Source of the DNA: Sphaeroforma sirkka
Lineage: Eukaryota; Opisthokonta; Ichthyosporea; Ichthyophonida
Length of the DNA stretch: 31,947 nucleotides
Reading direction: 5' to 3'
Assembly: GCA_001586965.3 (NCBI GenBank)
Contig: LUCW03001895.1
Location: forward strand, 1-31,947
Part shown: positions 13,494-26,500 of the stretch, piece by piece
How the letters are laid out: each line of letters opens with the position of its first letter
Numbering within the stretch: position 1 is the stretch's first letter
Translations under genes and position numbers: made by a program
Notes under the pieces: model-generated
What the model was told of the DNA's origin: nothing
Seen by the model: only the letters and a program-made list of their open reading frames with translations
Database searches by the model: none

Positions 13494-14095
13494 AAACCTT
13501 CTATCTGGGCTCTTCTGGTTCGTACCTATACGGATTGAAATATTTGCAGTGCGTGACCGGTCTAGTCTATATATCGTTGGCCAACGGCTAAGAAACCTTC
13601 TATCTGGGCTCTTCTGGTTCGTACCTATACGGATTGAAATATTTGCAGTGCGTGACCGGTCTAGTCTATATATCGTTGGCCAACGGCTAAGAAACCTTCT
13701 ATCTGGGCTCTTCTGGTTCGTACCTATACGGATTGAAATATTTGCAGTGCGTGACCGGTCTAGTCTATATATCGTTGGCCAACGGCTAAGAAACCTTCTA
13801 TCTGGGCTCTTCTGGTTGGTTCGTACCATACGGATTGAAATATTTGCAGTGCGTGACCGGTCTAGTCTAGTCTATATATCGTTGGCCAACGGCTAAGAAA
13901 CCTGCTTTCTGGGCTCTTCTGGTTCGTACCTATACTGATTGAAATATTTGCAGTGCGTGACCGGTCTAGTCTATATATCGTTGGCCAACGGCTAAGAAAC
14001 CTCCTATCTGGGCTCTTCTGGTTCATTCCTATACGGATTGAAATATTTGCAGTGCGTGACCGGTCTAGTCTATATATCGTTGGCCAACGGCTAAG

Positions 14096-14146
14096 AAACC
14101 TTCTATCTGGCTCTTCTGGTCTATATATCGTTGGCCAACGGCTAAG
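14096..14146. repeat. Truncated 51-bp satellite unit
   Basis: This unit is 51 bp instead of 99. It keeps the AAACC start, then jumps from CTCTTCTGGT directly to CTATATATCG, losing the middle of the unit including the diagnostic site at 67; one G of CTGGGCT is also missing. The junction shares only about two bases (GT), which fits a microhomology-mediated loss or replication slippage. The palindrome and the end of the unit remain. It lies just to the left of the homogenised core. Confidence 0.85.
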
Positions 14147-14443
14147 AAACCTTCTATCTGGGCTCTTCTGGTTCGTACCTATACGGATTGAAATATTTGC
14201 AGTGCGTGACCGGTCTAGTCTATATATCGTTGGCCAACGGCTAAGAAACCTTCTATCTGGGCTCTTCTGGTTCGTACCTATACGGATTGAAATATTTGCA
14301 GTGCGTGACCGGTCTAGTCTATATATCGTTGGCCAACGGCTAAGAAACCTTCTATCTGGGCTCTTCTGGTTCGTACCTATACGGATTGAAATATTTGCAG
14401 TGCGTGACCGGTCTAGTCTATATATCGTTGGCCAACGGCTAAG

Positions 14444-14542
14444 AAACCTCCTATCTAGGCTCTTCTGGTTCGTACCGGTACGGATTAAAATATTTGCAGT
14501 GCGTGACCGGTCTAGTCTATATATCGTTGGCCAACGGCTAAG
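14444..14542. repeat. Most substituted full-length unit
   Basis: This unit is exactly 99 bp but carries five substitutions: C at position 7, A at 14, G at 34, G at 35 and A at 44 (seen as CCTCCTATCTAGG, TACCGGTACGG and ATTAAAATA). Neighbouring units on its left match the consensus, and all 46 units on its right match it apart from the A/G site at 29. It is the last irregular unit before the core, so I use its end as the core's left border. Confidence 0.8.
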
Positions 14543-17500
14543 AAACCTTCTATCTGGGCTCTTCTGGTTCGTACCTATACGGATTGAAATATTTGCAGTG
14601 CGTGACCGGTCTAGTCTATATATCGTTGGCCAACGGCTAAGAAACCTTCTATCTGGGCTCTTCTGGTTCGTACCTATACGGATTGAAATATTTGCAGTGC
14701 GTGACCGGTCTAGTCTATATATCGTTGGCCAACGGCTAAGAAACCTTCTATCTGGGCTCTTCTGGTTCGTACCTATACGGATTGAAATATTTGCAGTGCG
14801 TGACCGGTCTAGTCTATATATCGTTGGCCAACGGCTAAGAAACCTTCTATCTGGGCTCTTCTGGTTCATACCTATACGGATTGAAATATTTGCAGTGCGT
14901 GACCGGTCTAGTCTATATATCGTTGGCCAACGGCTAAGAAACCTTCTATCTGGGCTCTTCTGGTTCGTACCTATACGGATTGAAATATTTGCAGTGCGTG
15001 ACCGGTCTAGTCTATATATCGTTGGCCAACGGCTAAGAAACCTTCTATCTGGGCTCTTCTGGTTCGTACCTATACGGATTGAAATATTTGCAGTGCGTGA
15101 CCGGTCTAGTCTATATATCGTTGGCCAACGGCTAAGAAACCTTCTATCTGGGCTCTTCTGGTTCGTACCTATACGGATTGAAATATTTGCAGTGCGTGAC
15201 CGGTCTAGTCTATATATCGTTGGCCAACGGCTAAGAAACCTTCTATCTGGGCTCTTCTGGTTCGTACCTATACGGATTGAAATATTTGCAGTGCGTGACC
15301 GGTCTAGTCTATATATCGTTGGCCAACGGCTAAGAAACCTTCTATCTGGGCTCTTCTGGTTCGTACCTATACGGATTGAAATATTTGCAGTGCGTGACCG
15401 GTCTAGTCTATATATCGTTGGCCAACGGCTAAGAAACCTTCTATCTGGGCTCTTCTGGTTCATACCTATACGGATTGAAATATTTGCAGTGCGTGACCGG
15501 TCTAGTCTATATATCGTTGGCCAACGGCTAAGAAACCTTCTATCTGGGCTCTTCTGGTTCGTACCTATACGGATTGAAATATTTGCAGTGCGTGACCGGT
15601 CTAGTCTATATATCGTTGGCCAACGGCTAAGAAACCTTCTATCTGGGCTCTTCTGGTTCGTACCTATACGGATTGAAATATTTGCAGTGCGTGACCGGTC
15701 TAGTCTATATATCGTTGGCCAACGGCTAAGAAACCTTCTATCTGGGCTCTTCTGGTTCGTACCTATACGGATTGAAATATTTGCAGTGCGTGACCGGTCT
15801 AGTCTATATATCGTTGGCCAACGGCTAAGAAACCTTCTATCTGGGCTCTTCTGGTTCATACCTATACGGATTGAAATATTTGCAGTGCGTGACCGGTCTA
15901 GTCTATATATCGTTGGCCAACGGCTAAGAAACCTTCTATCTGGGCTCTTCTGGTTCGTACCTATACGGATTGAAATATTTGCAGTGCGTGACCGGTCTAG
16001 TCTATATATCGTTGGCCAACGGCTAAGAAACCTTCTATCTGGGCTCTTCTGGTTCGTACCTATACGGATTGAAATATTTGCAGTGCGTGACCGGTCTAGT
16101 CTATATATCGTTGGCCAACGGCTAAGAAACCTTCTATCTGGGCTCTTCTGGTTCGTACCTATACGGATTGAAATATTTGCAGTGCGTGACCGGTCTAGTC
16201 TATATATCGTTGGCCAACGGCTAAGAAACCTTCTATCTGGGCTCTTCTGGTTCGTACCTATACGGATTGAAATATTTGCAGTGCGTGACCGGTCTAGTCT
16301 ATATATCGTTGGCCAACGGCTAAGAAACCTTCTATCTGGGCTCTTCTGGTTCGTACCTATACGGATTGAAATATTTGCAGTGCGTGACCGGTCTAGTCTA
16401 TATATCGTTGGCCAACGGCTAAGAAACCTTCTATCTGGGCTCTTCTGGTTCGTACCTATACGGATTGAAATATTTGCAGTGCGTGACCGGTCTAGTCTAT
16501 ATATCGTTGGCCAACGGCTAAGAAACCTTCTATCTGGGCTCTTCTGGTTCGTACCTATACGGATTGAAATATTTGCAGTGCGTGACCGGTCTAGTCTATA
16601 TATCGTTGGCCAACGGCTAAGAAACCTTCTATCTGGGCTCTTCTGGTTCGTACCTATACGGATTGAAATATTTGCAGTGCGTGACCGGTCTAGTCTATAT
16701 ATCGTTGGCCAACGGCTAAGAAACCTTCTATCTGGGCTCTTCTGGTTCGTACCTATACGGATTGAAATATTTGCAGTGCGTGACCGGTCTAGTCTATATA
16801 TCGTTGGCCAACGGCTAAGAAACCTTCTATCTGGGCTCTTCTGGTTCGTACCTATACGGATTGAAATATTTGCAGTGCGTGACCGGTCTAGTCTATATAT
16901 CGTTGGCCAACGGCTAAGAAACCTTCTATCTGGGCTCTTCTGGTTCGTACCTATACGGATTGAAATATTTGCAGTGCGTGACCGGTCTAGTCTATATATC
17001 GTTGGCCAACGGCTAAGAAACCTTCTATCTGGGCTCTTCTGGTTCGTACCTATACGGATTGAAATATTTGCAGTGCGTGACCGGTCTAGTCTATATATCG
17101 TTGGCCAACGGCTAAGAAACCTTCTATCTGGGCTCTTCTGGTTCGTACCTATACGGATTGAAATATTTGCAGTGCGTGACCGGTCTAGTCTATATATCGT
17201 TGGCCAACGGCTAAGAAACCTTCTATCTGGGCTCTTCTGGTTCGTACCTATACGGATTGAAATATTTGCAGTGCGTGACCGGTCTAGTCTATATATCGTT
17301 GGCCAACGGCTAAGAAACCTTCTATCTGGGCTCTTCTGGTTCGTACCTATACGGATTGAAATATTTGCAGTGCGTGACCGGTCTAGTCTATATATCGTTG
17401 GCCAACGGCTAAGAAACCTTCTATCTGGGCTCTTCTGGTTCGTACCTATACGGATTGAAATATTTGCAGTGCGTGACCGGTCTAGTCTATATATCGTTGG

Positions 17501-20500
17501 CCAACGGCTAAGAAACCTTCTATCTGGGCTCTTCTGGTTCATACCTATACGGATTGAAATATTTGCAGTGCGTGACCGGTCTAGTCTATATATCGTTGGC
17601 CAACGGCTAAGAAACCTTCTATCTGGGCTCTTCTGGTTCATACCTATACGGATTGAAATATTTGCAGTGCGTGACCGGTCTAGTCTATATATCGTTGGCC
17701 AACGGCTAAGAAACCTTCTATCTGGGCTCTTCTGGTTCGTACCTATACGGATTGAAATATTTGCAGTGCGTGACCGGTCTAGTCTATATATCGTTGGCCA
17801 ACGGCTAAGAAACCTTCTATCTGGGCTCTTCTGGTTCGTACCTATACGGATTGAAATATTTGCAGTGCGTGACCGGTCTAGTCTATATATCGTTGGCCAA
17901 CGGCTAAGAAACCTTCTATCTGGGCTCTTCTGGTTCGTACCTATACGGATTGAAATATTTGCAGTGCGTGACCGGTCTAGTCTATATATCGTTGGCCAAC
18001 GGCTAAGAAACCTTCTATCTGGGCTCTTCTGGTTCGTACCTATACGGATTGAAATATTTGCAGTGCGTGACCGGTCTAGTCTATATATCGTTGGCCAACG
18101 GCTAAGAAACCTTCTATCTGGGCTCTTCTGGTTCGTACCTATACGGATTGAAATATTTGCAGTGCGTGACCGGTCTAGTCTATATATCGTTGGCCAACGG
18201 CTAAGAAACCTTCTATCTGGGCTCTTCTGGTTCGTACCTATACGGATTGAAATATTTGCAGTGCGTGACCGGTCTAGTCTATATATCGTTGGCCAACGGC
18301 TAAGAAACCTTCTATCTGGGCTCTTCTGGTTCGTACCTATACGGATTGAAATATTTGCAGTGCGTGACCGGTCTAGTCTATATATCGTTGGCCAACGGCT
18401 AAGAAACCTTCTATCTGGGCTCTTCTGGTTCGTACCTATACGGATTGAAATATTTGCAGTGCGTGACCGGTCTAGTCTATATATCGTTGGCCAACGGCTA
18501 AGAAACCTTCTATCTGGGCTCTTCTGGTTCATACCTATACGGATTGAAATATTTGCAGTGCGTGACCGGTCTAGTCTATATATCGTTGGCCAACGGCTAA
18601 GAAACCTTCTATCTGGGCTCTTCTGGTTCGTACCTATACGGATTGAAATATTTGCAGTGCGTGACCGGTCTAGTCTATATATCGTTGGCCAACGGCTAAG
18701 AAACCTTCTATCTGGGCTCTTCTGGTTCGTACCTATACGGATTGAAATATTTGCAGTGCGTGACCGGTCTAGTCTATATATCGTTGGCCAACGGCTAAGA
18801 AACCTTCTATCTGGGCTCTTCTGGTTCGTACCTATACGGATTGAAATATTTGCAGTGCGTGACCGGTCTAGTCTATATATCGTTGGCCAACGGCTAAGAA
18901 ACCTTCTATCTGGGCTCTTCTGGTTCGTACCTATACGGATTGAAATATTTGCAGTGCGTGACCGGTCTAGTCTATATATCGTTGGCCAACGGCTAAGAAA
19001 CCTTCTATCTGGGCTCTTCTGGTTCGTACCTATACGGATTGAAATATTTGCAGTGCGTGACCGGTCTAGTCTATATATCGTTGGCCAACGGCTAAGAAAC
19101 CTTCTATCTGGGCTCTTCTGGTTCACCTATACGGATTGAAATATTTGCAGTGCGTGACCGGTCTAGTCTATATATCGTTGGCCAACGGCTAAGAAACCTT
19201 CTATCTGGGCTCTTCTGGTTCGTACCTATACGGATTGAAATATTTGCAGTGCGTGACCGGTCTAGTCTATATATCGTTGGCCAACGGCTAAGAAACCTTC
19301 TATCTGGGCTCTTCTGGTTCGTACCTATACGGATTGAAATATTTGCAGTGCGTGACCGGTCTAGTCTATATATCGTTGGCCAACGGCTAAGAAACCTTCT
19401 ATCTGGGCTCTTCTGGTTCGTACCTATACGGATTGAAATATTTGCAGTGCGTGACCGGTCTAGTCTATATATCGTTGGCCAACGGCTAAGAAACCTTCTA
19501 TCTGGGCTCTTCTGGTTCGTACCTATACGGATTGAAATATTTGCAGTGCGTGACCGGTCTAGTCTATATATCGTTGGCCAACGGCTAAGAAACCTTCTAT
19601 CTGGGCTCTTCTGGTTCGTACCTATACGGATTGAAATATTTGCAGTGCGTGACCGGTCTAGTCTATATATCGTTGGCCAACGGCTAAGAAACCTTCTATC
19701 TGGGCTCTTCTGGTTCGTACCTATACGGATTGAAATATTTGCAGTGCGTGACCGGTCTAGTCTATATATCGTTGGCCAACGGCTAAGAAACCTTCTATCT
19801 GGGCTCTTCTGGTTCGTACCTATACGGATTGAAATATTTGCAGTGCGTGACCGGTCTAGTCTATATATCGTTGGCCAACGGCTAAGAAACCTTCTATCTG
19901 GGCTCTTCTGGTTCGTACCTATACGGATTGAAATATTTGCAGTGCGTGACCGGTCTAGTCTATATATCGTTGGCCAACGGCTAAGAAACCTTCTATCTGG
20001 GCTCTTCTGGTTCGTACCTATACGGATTGAAATATTTGCAGTGCGTGACCGGTCTAGTCTATATATCGTTGGCCAACGGCTAAGAAACCTTCTATCTGGG
20101 CTCTTCTGGTTCGTACCTATACGGATTGAAATATTTGCAGTGCGTGACCGGTCTAGTCTATATATCGTTGGCCAACGGCTAAGAAACCTTCTATCTGGGC
20201 TCTTCTGGTTCGTACCTATACGGATTGAAATATTTGCAGTGCGTGACCGGTCTAGTCTATATATCGTTGGCCAACGGCTAAGAAACCTTCTATCTGGGCT
20301 CTTCTGGTTCGTACCTATACGGATTGAAATATTTGCAGTGCGTGACCGGTCTAGTCTATATATCGTTGGCCAACGGCTAAGAAACCTTCTATCTGGGCTC
20401 TTCTGGTTCGTACCTATACGGATTGAAATATTTGCAGTGCGTGACCGGTCTAGTCTATATATCGTTGGCCAACGGCTAAGAAACCTTCTATCTGGGCTCT

Positions 20501-23500
20501 TCTGGTTCGTACCTATACGGATTGAAATATTTGCAGTGCGTGACCGGTCTAGTCTATATATCGTTGGCCAACGGCTAAGAAACCTTCTATCTGGGCTCTT
20601 CTGGTTCGTACCTATACGGATTGAAATATTTGCAGTGCGTGACCGGTCTAGTCTATATATCGTTGGCCAACGGCTAAGAAACCTTCTATCTGGGCTCTTC
20701 TGGTTCGTACCTATACGGATTGAAATATTTGCAGTGCGTGACCGGTCTAGTCTATATATCGTTGGCCAACGGCTAAGAAACCTTCTATCTGGGCTCTTCT
20801 GGTTCGTACCTATACGGATTGAAATATTTGCAGTGCGTGACCGGTCTAGTCTATATATCGTTGGCCAACGGCTAAGAAACCTTCTATCTGGGCTCTTCTG
20901 GTTCGTACCTATACGGATTGAAATATTTGCAGTGCGTGACCGGTCTAGTCTATATATCGTTGGCCAACGGCTAAGAAACCTTCTATCTGGGCTCTTCTGG
21001 TTCGTACCTATACGGATTGAAATATTTGCAGTGCGTGACCGGTCTAGTCTATATATCGTTGGCCAACGGCTAAGAAACCTTCTATCTGGGCTCTTCTGGT
21101 TCGTACCTATACGGATTGAAATATTTGCAGTGCGTGACCGGTCTAGTCTATATATCGTTGGCCAACGGCTAAGAAACCTTCTATCTGGGCTCTTCTGGTT
21201 CGTACCTATACGGATTGAAATATTTGCAGTGCGTGACCGGTCTAGTCTATATATCGTTGGCCAACGGCTAAGAAACCTTCTATCTGGGCTCTTCTGGTTC
21301 GTACCTATACGGATTGAAATATTTGCAGTGCGTGACCGGTCTAGTCTATATATCGTTGGCCAACGGCTAAGAAACCTTCTATCTGGGCTCTTCTGGTTCG
21401 TACCTATACGGATTGAAATATTTGCAGTGCGTGACCGGTCTAGTCTATATATCGTTGGCCAACGGCTAAGAAACCTTCTATCTGGGCTCTTCTGGTTCGT
21501 ACCTATACGGATTGAAATATTTGCAGTGCGTGACCGGTCTAGTCTATATATCGTTGGCCAACGGCTAAGAAACCTTCTATCTGGGCTCTTCTGGTTCGTA
21601 CCTATACGGATTGAAATATTTGCAGTGCGTGACCGGTCTAGTCTATATATCGTTGGCCAACGGCTAAGAAACCTTCTATCTGGGCTCTTCTGGTTCGTAC
21701 CTATACGGATTGAAATATTTGCAGTGCGTGACCGGTCTAGTCTATATATCGTTGGCCAACGGCTAAGAAACCTTCTATCTGGGCTCTTCTGGTTCGTACC
21801 TATACGGATTGAAATATTTGCAGTGCGTGACCGGTCTAGTCTATATATCGTTGGCCAACGGCTAAGAAACCTTCTATCTGGGCTCTTCTGGTTCGTACCT
21901 ATACGGATTGAAATATTTGCAGTGCGTGACCGGTCTAGTCTATATATCGTTGGCCAACGGCTAAGAAACCTTCTATCTGGGCTCTTCTGGTTCGTACCTA
22001 TACGGATTGAAATATTTGCAGTGCGTGACCGGTCTAGTCTATATATCGTTGGCCAACGGCTAAGAAACCTTCTATCTGGGCTCTTCTGGTTCGTACCTAT
22101 ACGGATTGAAATATTTGCAGTGCGTGACCGGTCTAGTCTATATATCGTTGGCCAACGGCTAAGAAACCTTCTATCTGGGCTCTTCTGGTTCGTACCTATA
22201 CGGATTGAAATATTTGCAGTGCGTGACCGGTCTAGTCTATATATCGTTGGCCAACGGCTAAGAAACCTTCTATCTGGGCTCTTCTGGTTCGTACCTATAC
22301 GGATTGAAATATTTGCAGTGCGTGACCGGTCTAGTCTATATATCGTTGGCCAACGGCTAAGAAACCTTCTATCTGGGCTCTTCTGGTTCGTACCTATACG
22401 GATTGAAATATTTGCAGTGCGTGACCGGTCTAGTCTATATATCGTTGGCCAACGGCTAAGAAACCTTCTATCTGGGCTCTTCTGGTTCGTACCTATACGG
22501 ATTGAAATATTTGCAGTGCGTGACCGGTCTAGTCTATATATCGTTGGCCAACGGCTAAGAAACCTTCTATCTGGGCTCTTCTGGTTCGTACCTATACGGA
22601 TTGAAATATTTGCAGTGCGTGACCGGTCTAGTCTATATATCGTTGGCCAACGGCTAAGAAACCTTCTATCTGGGCTCTTCTGGTTCGTACCTATACGGAT
22701 TGAAATATTTGCAGTGCGTGACCGGTCTAGTCTATATATCGTTGGCCAACGGCTAAGAAACCTTCTATCTGGGCTCTTCTGGTTCGTACCTATACGGATT
22801 GAAATATTTGCAGTGCGTGACCGGTCTAGTCTATATATCGTTGGCCAACGGCTAAGAAACCTTCTATCTGGGCTCTTCTGGTTCGTACCTATACGGATTG
22901 AAATATTTGCAGTGCGTGACCGGTCTAGTCTATATATCGTTGGCCAACGGCTAAGAAACCTTCTATCTGGGCTCTTCTGGTTCGTACCTATACGGATTGA
23001 AATATTTGCAGTGCGTGACCGGTCTAGTCTATATATCGTTGGCCAACGGCTAAGAAACCTTCTATCTGGGCTCTTCTGGTTCGTACCTATACGGATTGAA
23101 ATATTTGCAGTGCGTGACCGGTCTAGTCTATATATCGTTGGCCAACGGCTAAGAAACCTTCTATCTGGGCTCTTCTGGTTCGTACCTATACGGATTGAAA
23201 TATTTGCAGTGCGTGACCGGTCTAGTCTATATATCGTTGGCCAACGGCTAAGAAACCTTCTATCTGGGCTCTTCTGGTTCGTACCTATACGGATTGAAAT
23301 ATTTGCAGTGCGTGACCGGTCTAGTCTATATATCGTTGGCCAACGGCTAAGAAACCTTCTATCTGGGCTCTTCTGGTTCGTACCTATACGGATTGAAATA
23401 TTTGCAGTGCGTGACCGGTCTAGTCTATATATCGTTGGCCAACGGCTAAGAAACCTTCTATCTGGGCTCTTCTGGTTCGTACCTATACGGATTGAAATAT

Positions 23501-26500
23501 TTGCAGTGCGTGACCGGTCTAGTCTATATATCGTTGGCCAACGGCTAAGAAACCTTCTATCTGGGCTCTTCTGGTTCGTACCTATACGGATTGAAATATT
23601 TGCAGTGCGTGACCGGTCTAGTCTATATATCGTTGGCCAACGGCTAAGAAACCTTCTATCTGGGCTCTTCTGGTTCGTACCTATACGGATTGAAATATTT
23701 GCAGTGCGTGACCGGTCTAGTCTATATATCGTTGGCCAACGGCTAAGAAACCTTCTATCTGGGCTCTTCTGGTTCGTACCTATACGGATTGAAATATTTG
23801 CAGTGCGTGACCGGTCTAGTCTATATATCGTTGGCCAACGGCTAAGAAACCTTCTATCTGGGCTCTTCTGGTTCGTACCTATACGGATTGAAATATTTGC
23901 AGTGCGTGACCGGTCTAGTCTATATATCGTTGGCCAACGGCTAAGAAACCTTCTATCTGGGCTCTTCTGGTTCGTACCTATACGGATTGAAATATTTGCA
24001 GTGCGTGACCGGTCTAGTCTATATATCGTTGGCCAACGGCTAAGAAACCTTCTATCTGGGCTCTTCTGGTTCGTACCTATACGGATTGAAATATTTGCAG
24101 TGCGTGACCGGTCTAGTCTATATATCGTTGGCCAACGGCTAAGAAACCTTCTATCTGGGCTCTTCTGGTTCGTACCTATACGGATTGAAATATTTGCAGT
24201 GCGTGACCGGTCTAGTCTATATATCGTTGGCCAACGGCTAAGAAACCTTCTATCTGGGCTCTTCTGGTTCGTACCTATACGGATTGAAATATTTGCAGTG
24301 CGTGACCGGTCTAGTCTATATATCGTTGGCCAACGGCTAAGAAACCTTCTATCTGGGCTCTTCTGGTTCGTACCTATACGGATTGAAATATTTGCAGTGC
24401 GTGACCGGTCTAGTCTATATATCGTTGGCCAACGGCTAAGAAACCTTCTATCTGGGCTCTTCTGGTTCGTACCTATACGGATTGAAATATTTGCAGTGCG
24501 TGACCGGTCTAGTCTATATATCGTTGGCCAACGGCTAAGAAACCTTCTATCTGGGCTCTTCTGGTTCGTACCTATACGGATTGAAATATTTGCAGTGCGT
24601 GACCGGTCTAGTCTATATATCGTTGGCCAACGGCTAAGAAACCTTCTATCTGGGCTCTTCTGGTTCGTACCTATACGGATTGAAATATTTGCAGTGCGTG
24701 ACCGGTCTAGTCTATATATCGTTGGCCAACGGCTAAGAAACCTTCTATCTGGGCTCTTCTGGTTCGTACCTATACGGATTGAAATATTTGCAGTGCGTGA
24801 CCGGTCTAGTCTATATATCGTTGGCCAACGGCTAAGAAACCTTCTATCTGGGCTCTTCTGGTTCGTACCTATACGGATTGAAATATTTGCAGTGCGTGAC
24901 CGGTCTAGTCTATATATCGTTGGCCAACGGCTAAGAAACCTTCTATCTGGGCTCTTCTGGTTCGTACCTATACGGATTGAAATATTTGCAGTGCGTGACC
25001 GGTCTAGTCTATATATCGTTGGCCAACGGCTAAGAAACCTTCTATCTGGGCTCTTCTGGTTCGTACCTATACGGATTGAAATATTTGCAGTGCGTGACCG
25101 GTCTAGTCTATATATCGTTGGCCAACGGCTAAGAAACCTTCTATCTGGGCTCTTCTGGTTCGTACCTATACGGATTGAAATATTTGCAGTGCGTGACCGG
25201 TCTAGTCTATATATCGTTGGCCAACGGCTAAGAAACCTTCTATCTGGGCTCTTCTGGTTCGTACCTATACGGATTGAAATATTTGCAGTGCGTGACCGGT
25301 CTAGTCTATATATCGTTGGCCAACGGCTAAGAAACCTTCTATCTGGGCTCTTCTGGTTCGTACCTATACGGATTGAAATATTTGCAGTGCGTGACCGGTC
25401 TAGTCTATATATCGTTGGCCAACGGCTAAGAAACCTTCTATCTGGGCTCTTCTGGTTCGTACCTATACGGATTGAAATATTTGCAGTGCGTGACCGGTCT
25501 AGTCTATATATCGTTGGCCAACGGCTAAGAAACCTTCTATCTGGGCTCTTCTGGTTCGTACCTATACGGATTGAAATATTTGCAGTGCGTGACCGGTCTA
25601 GTCTATATATCGTTGGCCAACGGCTAAGAAACCTTCTATCTGGGCTCTTCTGGTTCGTACCTATACGGATTGAAATATTTGCAGTGCGTGACCGGTCTAG
25701 TCTATATATCGTTGGCCAACGGCTAAGAAACCTTCTATCTGGGCTCTTCTGGTTCGTACCTATACGGATTGAAATATTTGCAGTGCGTGACCGGTCTAGT
25801 CTATATATCGTTGGCCAACGGCTAAGAAACCTTCTATCTGGGCTCTTCTGGTTCATACCTATACGGATTGAAATATTTGCAGTGCGTGACCGGTCTAGTC
25901 TATATATCGTTGGCCAACGGCTAAGAAACCTTCTATCTGGGCTCTTCTGGTTCATACCTATACGGATTGAAATATTTGCAGTGCGTGACCGGTCTAGTCT
26001 ATATATCGTTGGCCAACGGCTAAGAAACCTTCTATCTGGGCTCTTCTGGTTCGTACCTATACGGATTGAAATATTTGCAGTGCGTGACCGGTCTAGTCTA
26101 TATATCGTTGGCCAACGGCTAAGAAACCTTCTATCTGGGCTCTTCTGGTTCGTACCTATACGGATTGAAATATTTGCAGTGCGTGACCGGTCTAGTCTAT
26201 ATATCGTTGGCCAACGGCTAAGAAACCTTCTATCTGGGCTCTTCTGGTTCGTACCTATACGGATTGAAATATTTGCAGTGCGTGACCGGTCTAGTCTATA
26301 TATCGTTGGCCAACGGCTAAGAAACCTTCTATCTGGGCTCTTCTGGTTCGTACCTATACGGATTGAAATATTTGCAGTGCGTGACCGGTCTAGTCTATAT
26401 ATCGTTGGCCAACGGCTAAGAAACCTTCTATCTGGGCTCTTCTGGTTCGTACCTATACGGATTGAAATATTTGCAGTGCGTGACCGGTCTAGTCTATATA

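Larger units (their letters stand above)
10804..14542. repeat. Irregular seam of the satellite (38 units)
   Basis: There are 38 units, 10 of abnormal length, with larger events than elsewhere. These include a 4-base gain near 10833 made of local TGGTTCAT sequence, a 3-base gain near 11040 replacing ACGG with unit-like TATTTG, a 6-base ACGGAT duplication near 12239, neighbouring GGTT and CTAGT duplications near 13815 and 13865, and a 48-base loss in the unit at 14096. Substitutions found almost only here are T at unit position 31 (TTCATTCC) and G at 7 (CCTGCT), with CCTGCTTTCT shared by the units at 13395 and 13898. Those variants define a local subfamily. The segment separates the mixed left flank from the uniform core. 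Confidence 0.85.
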
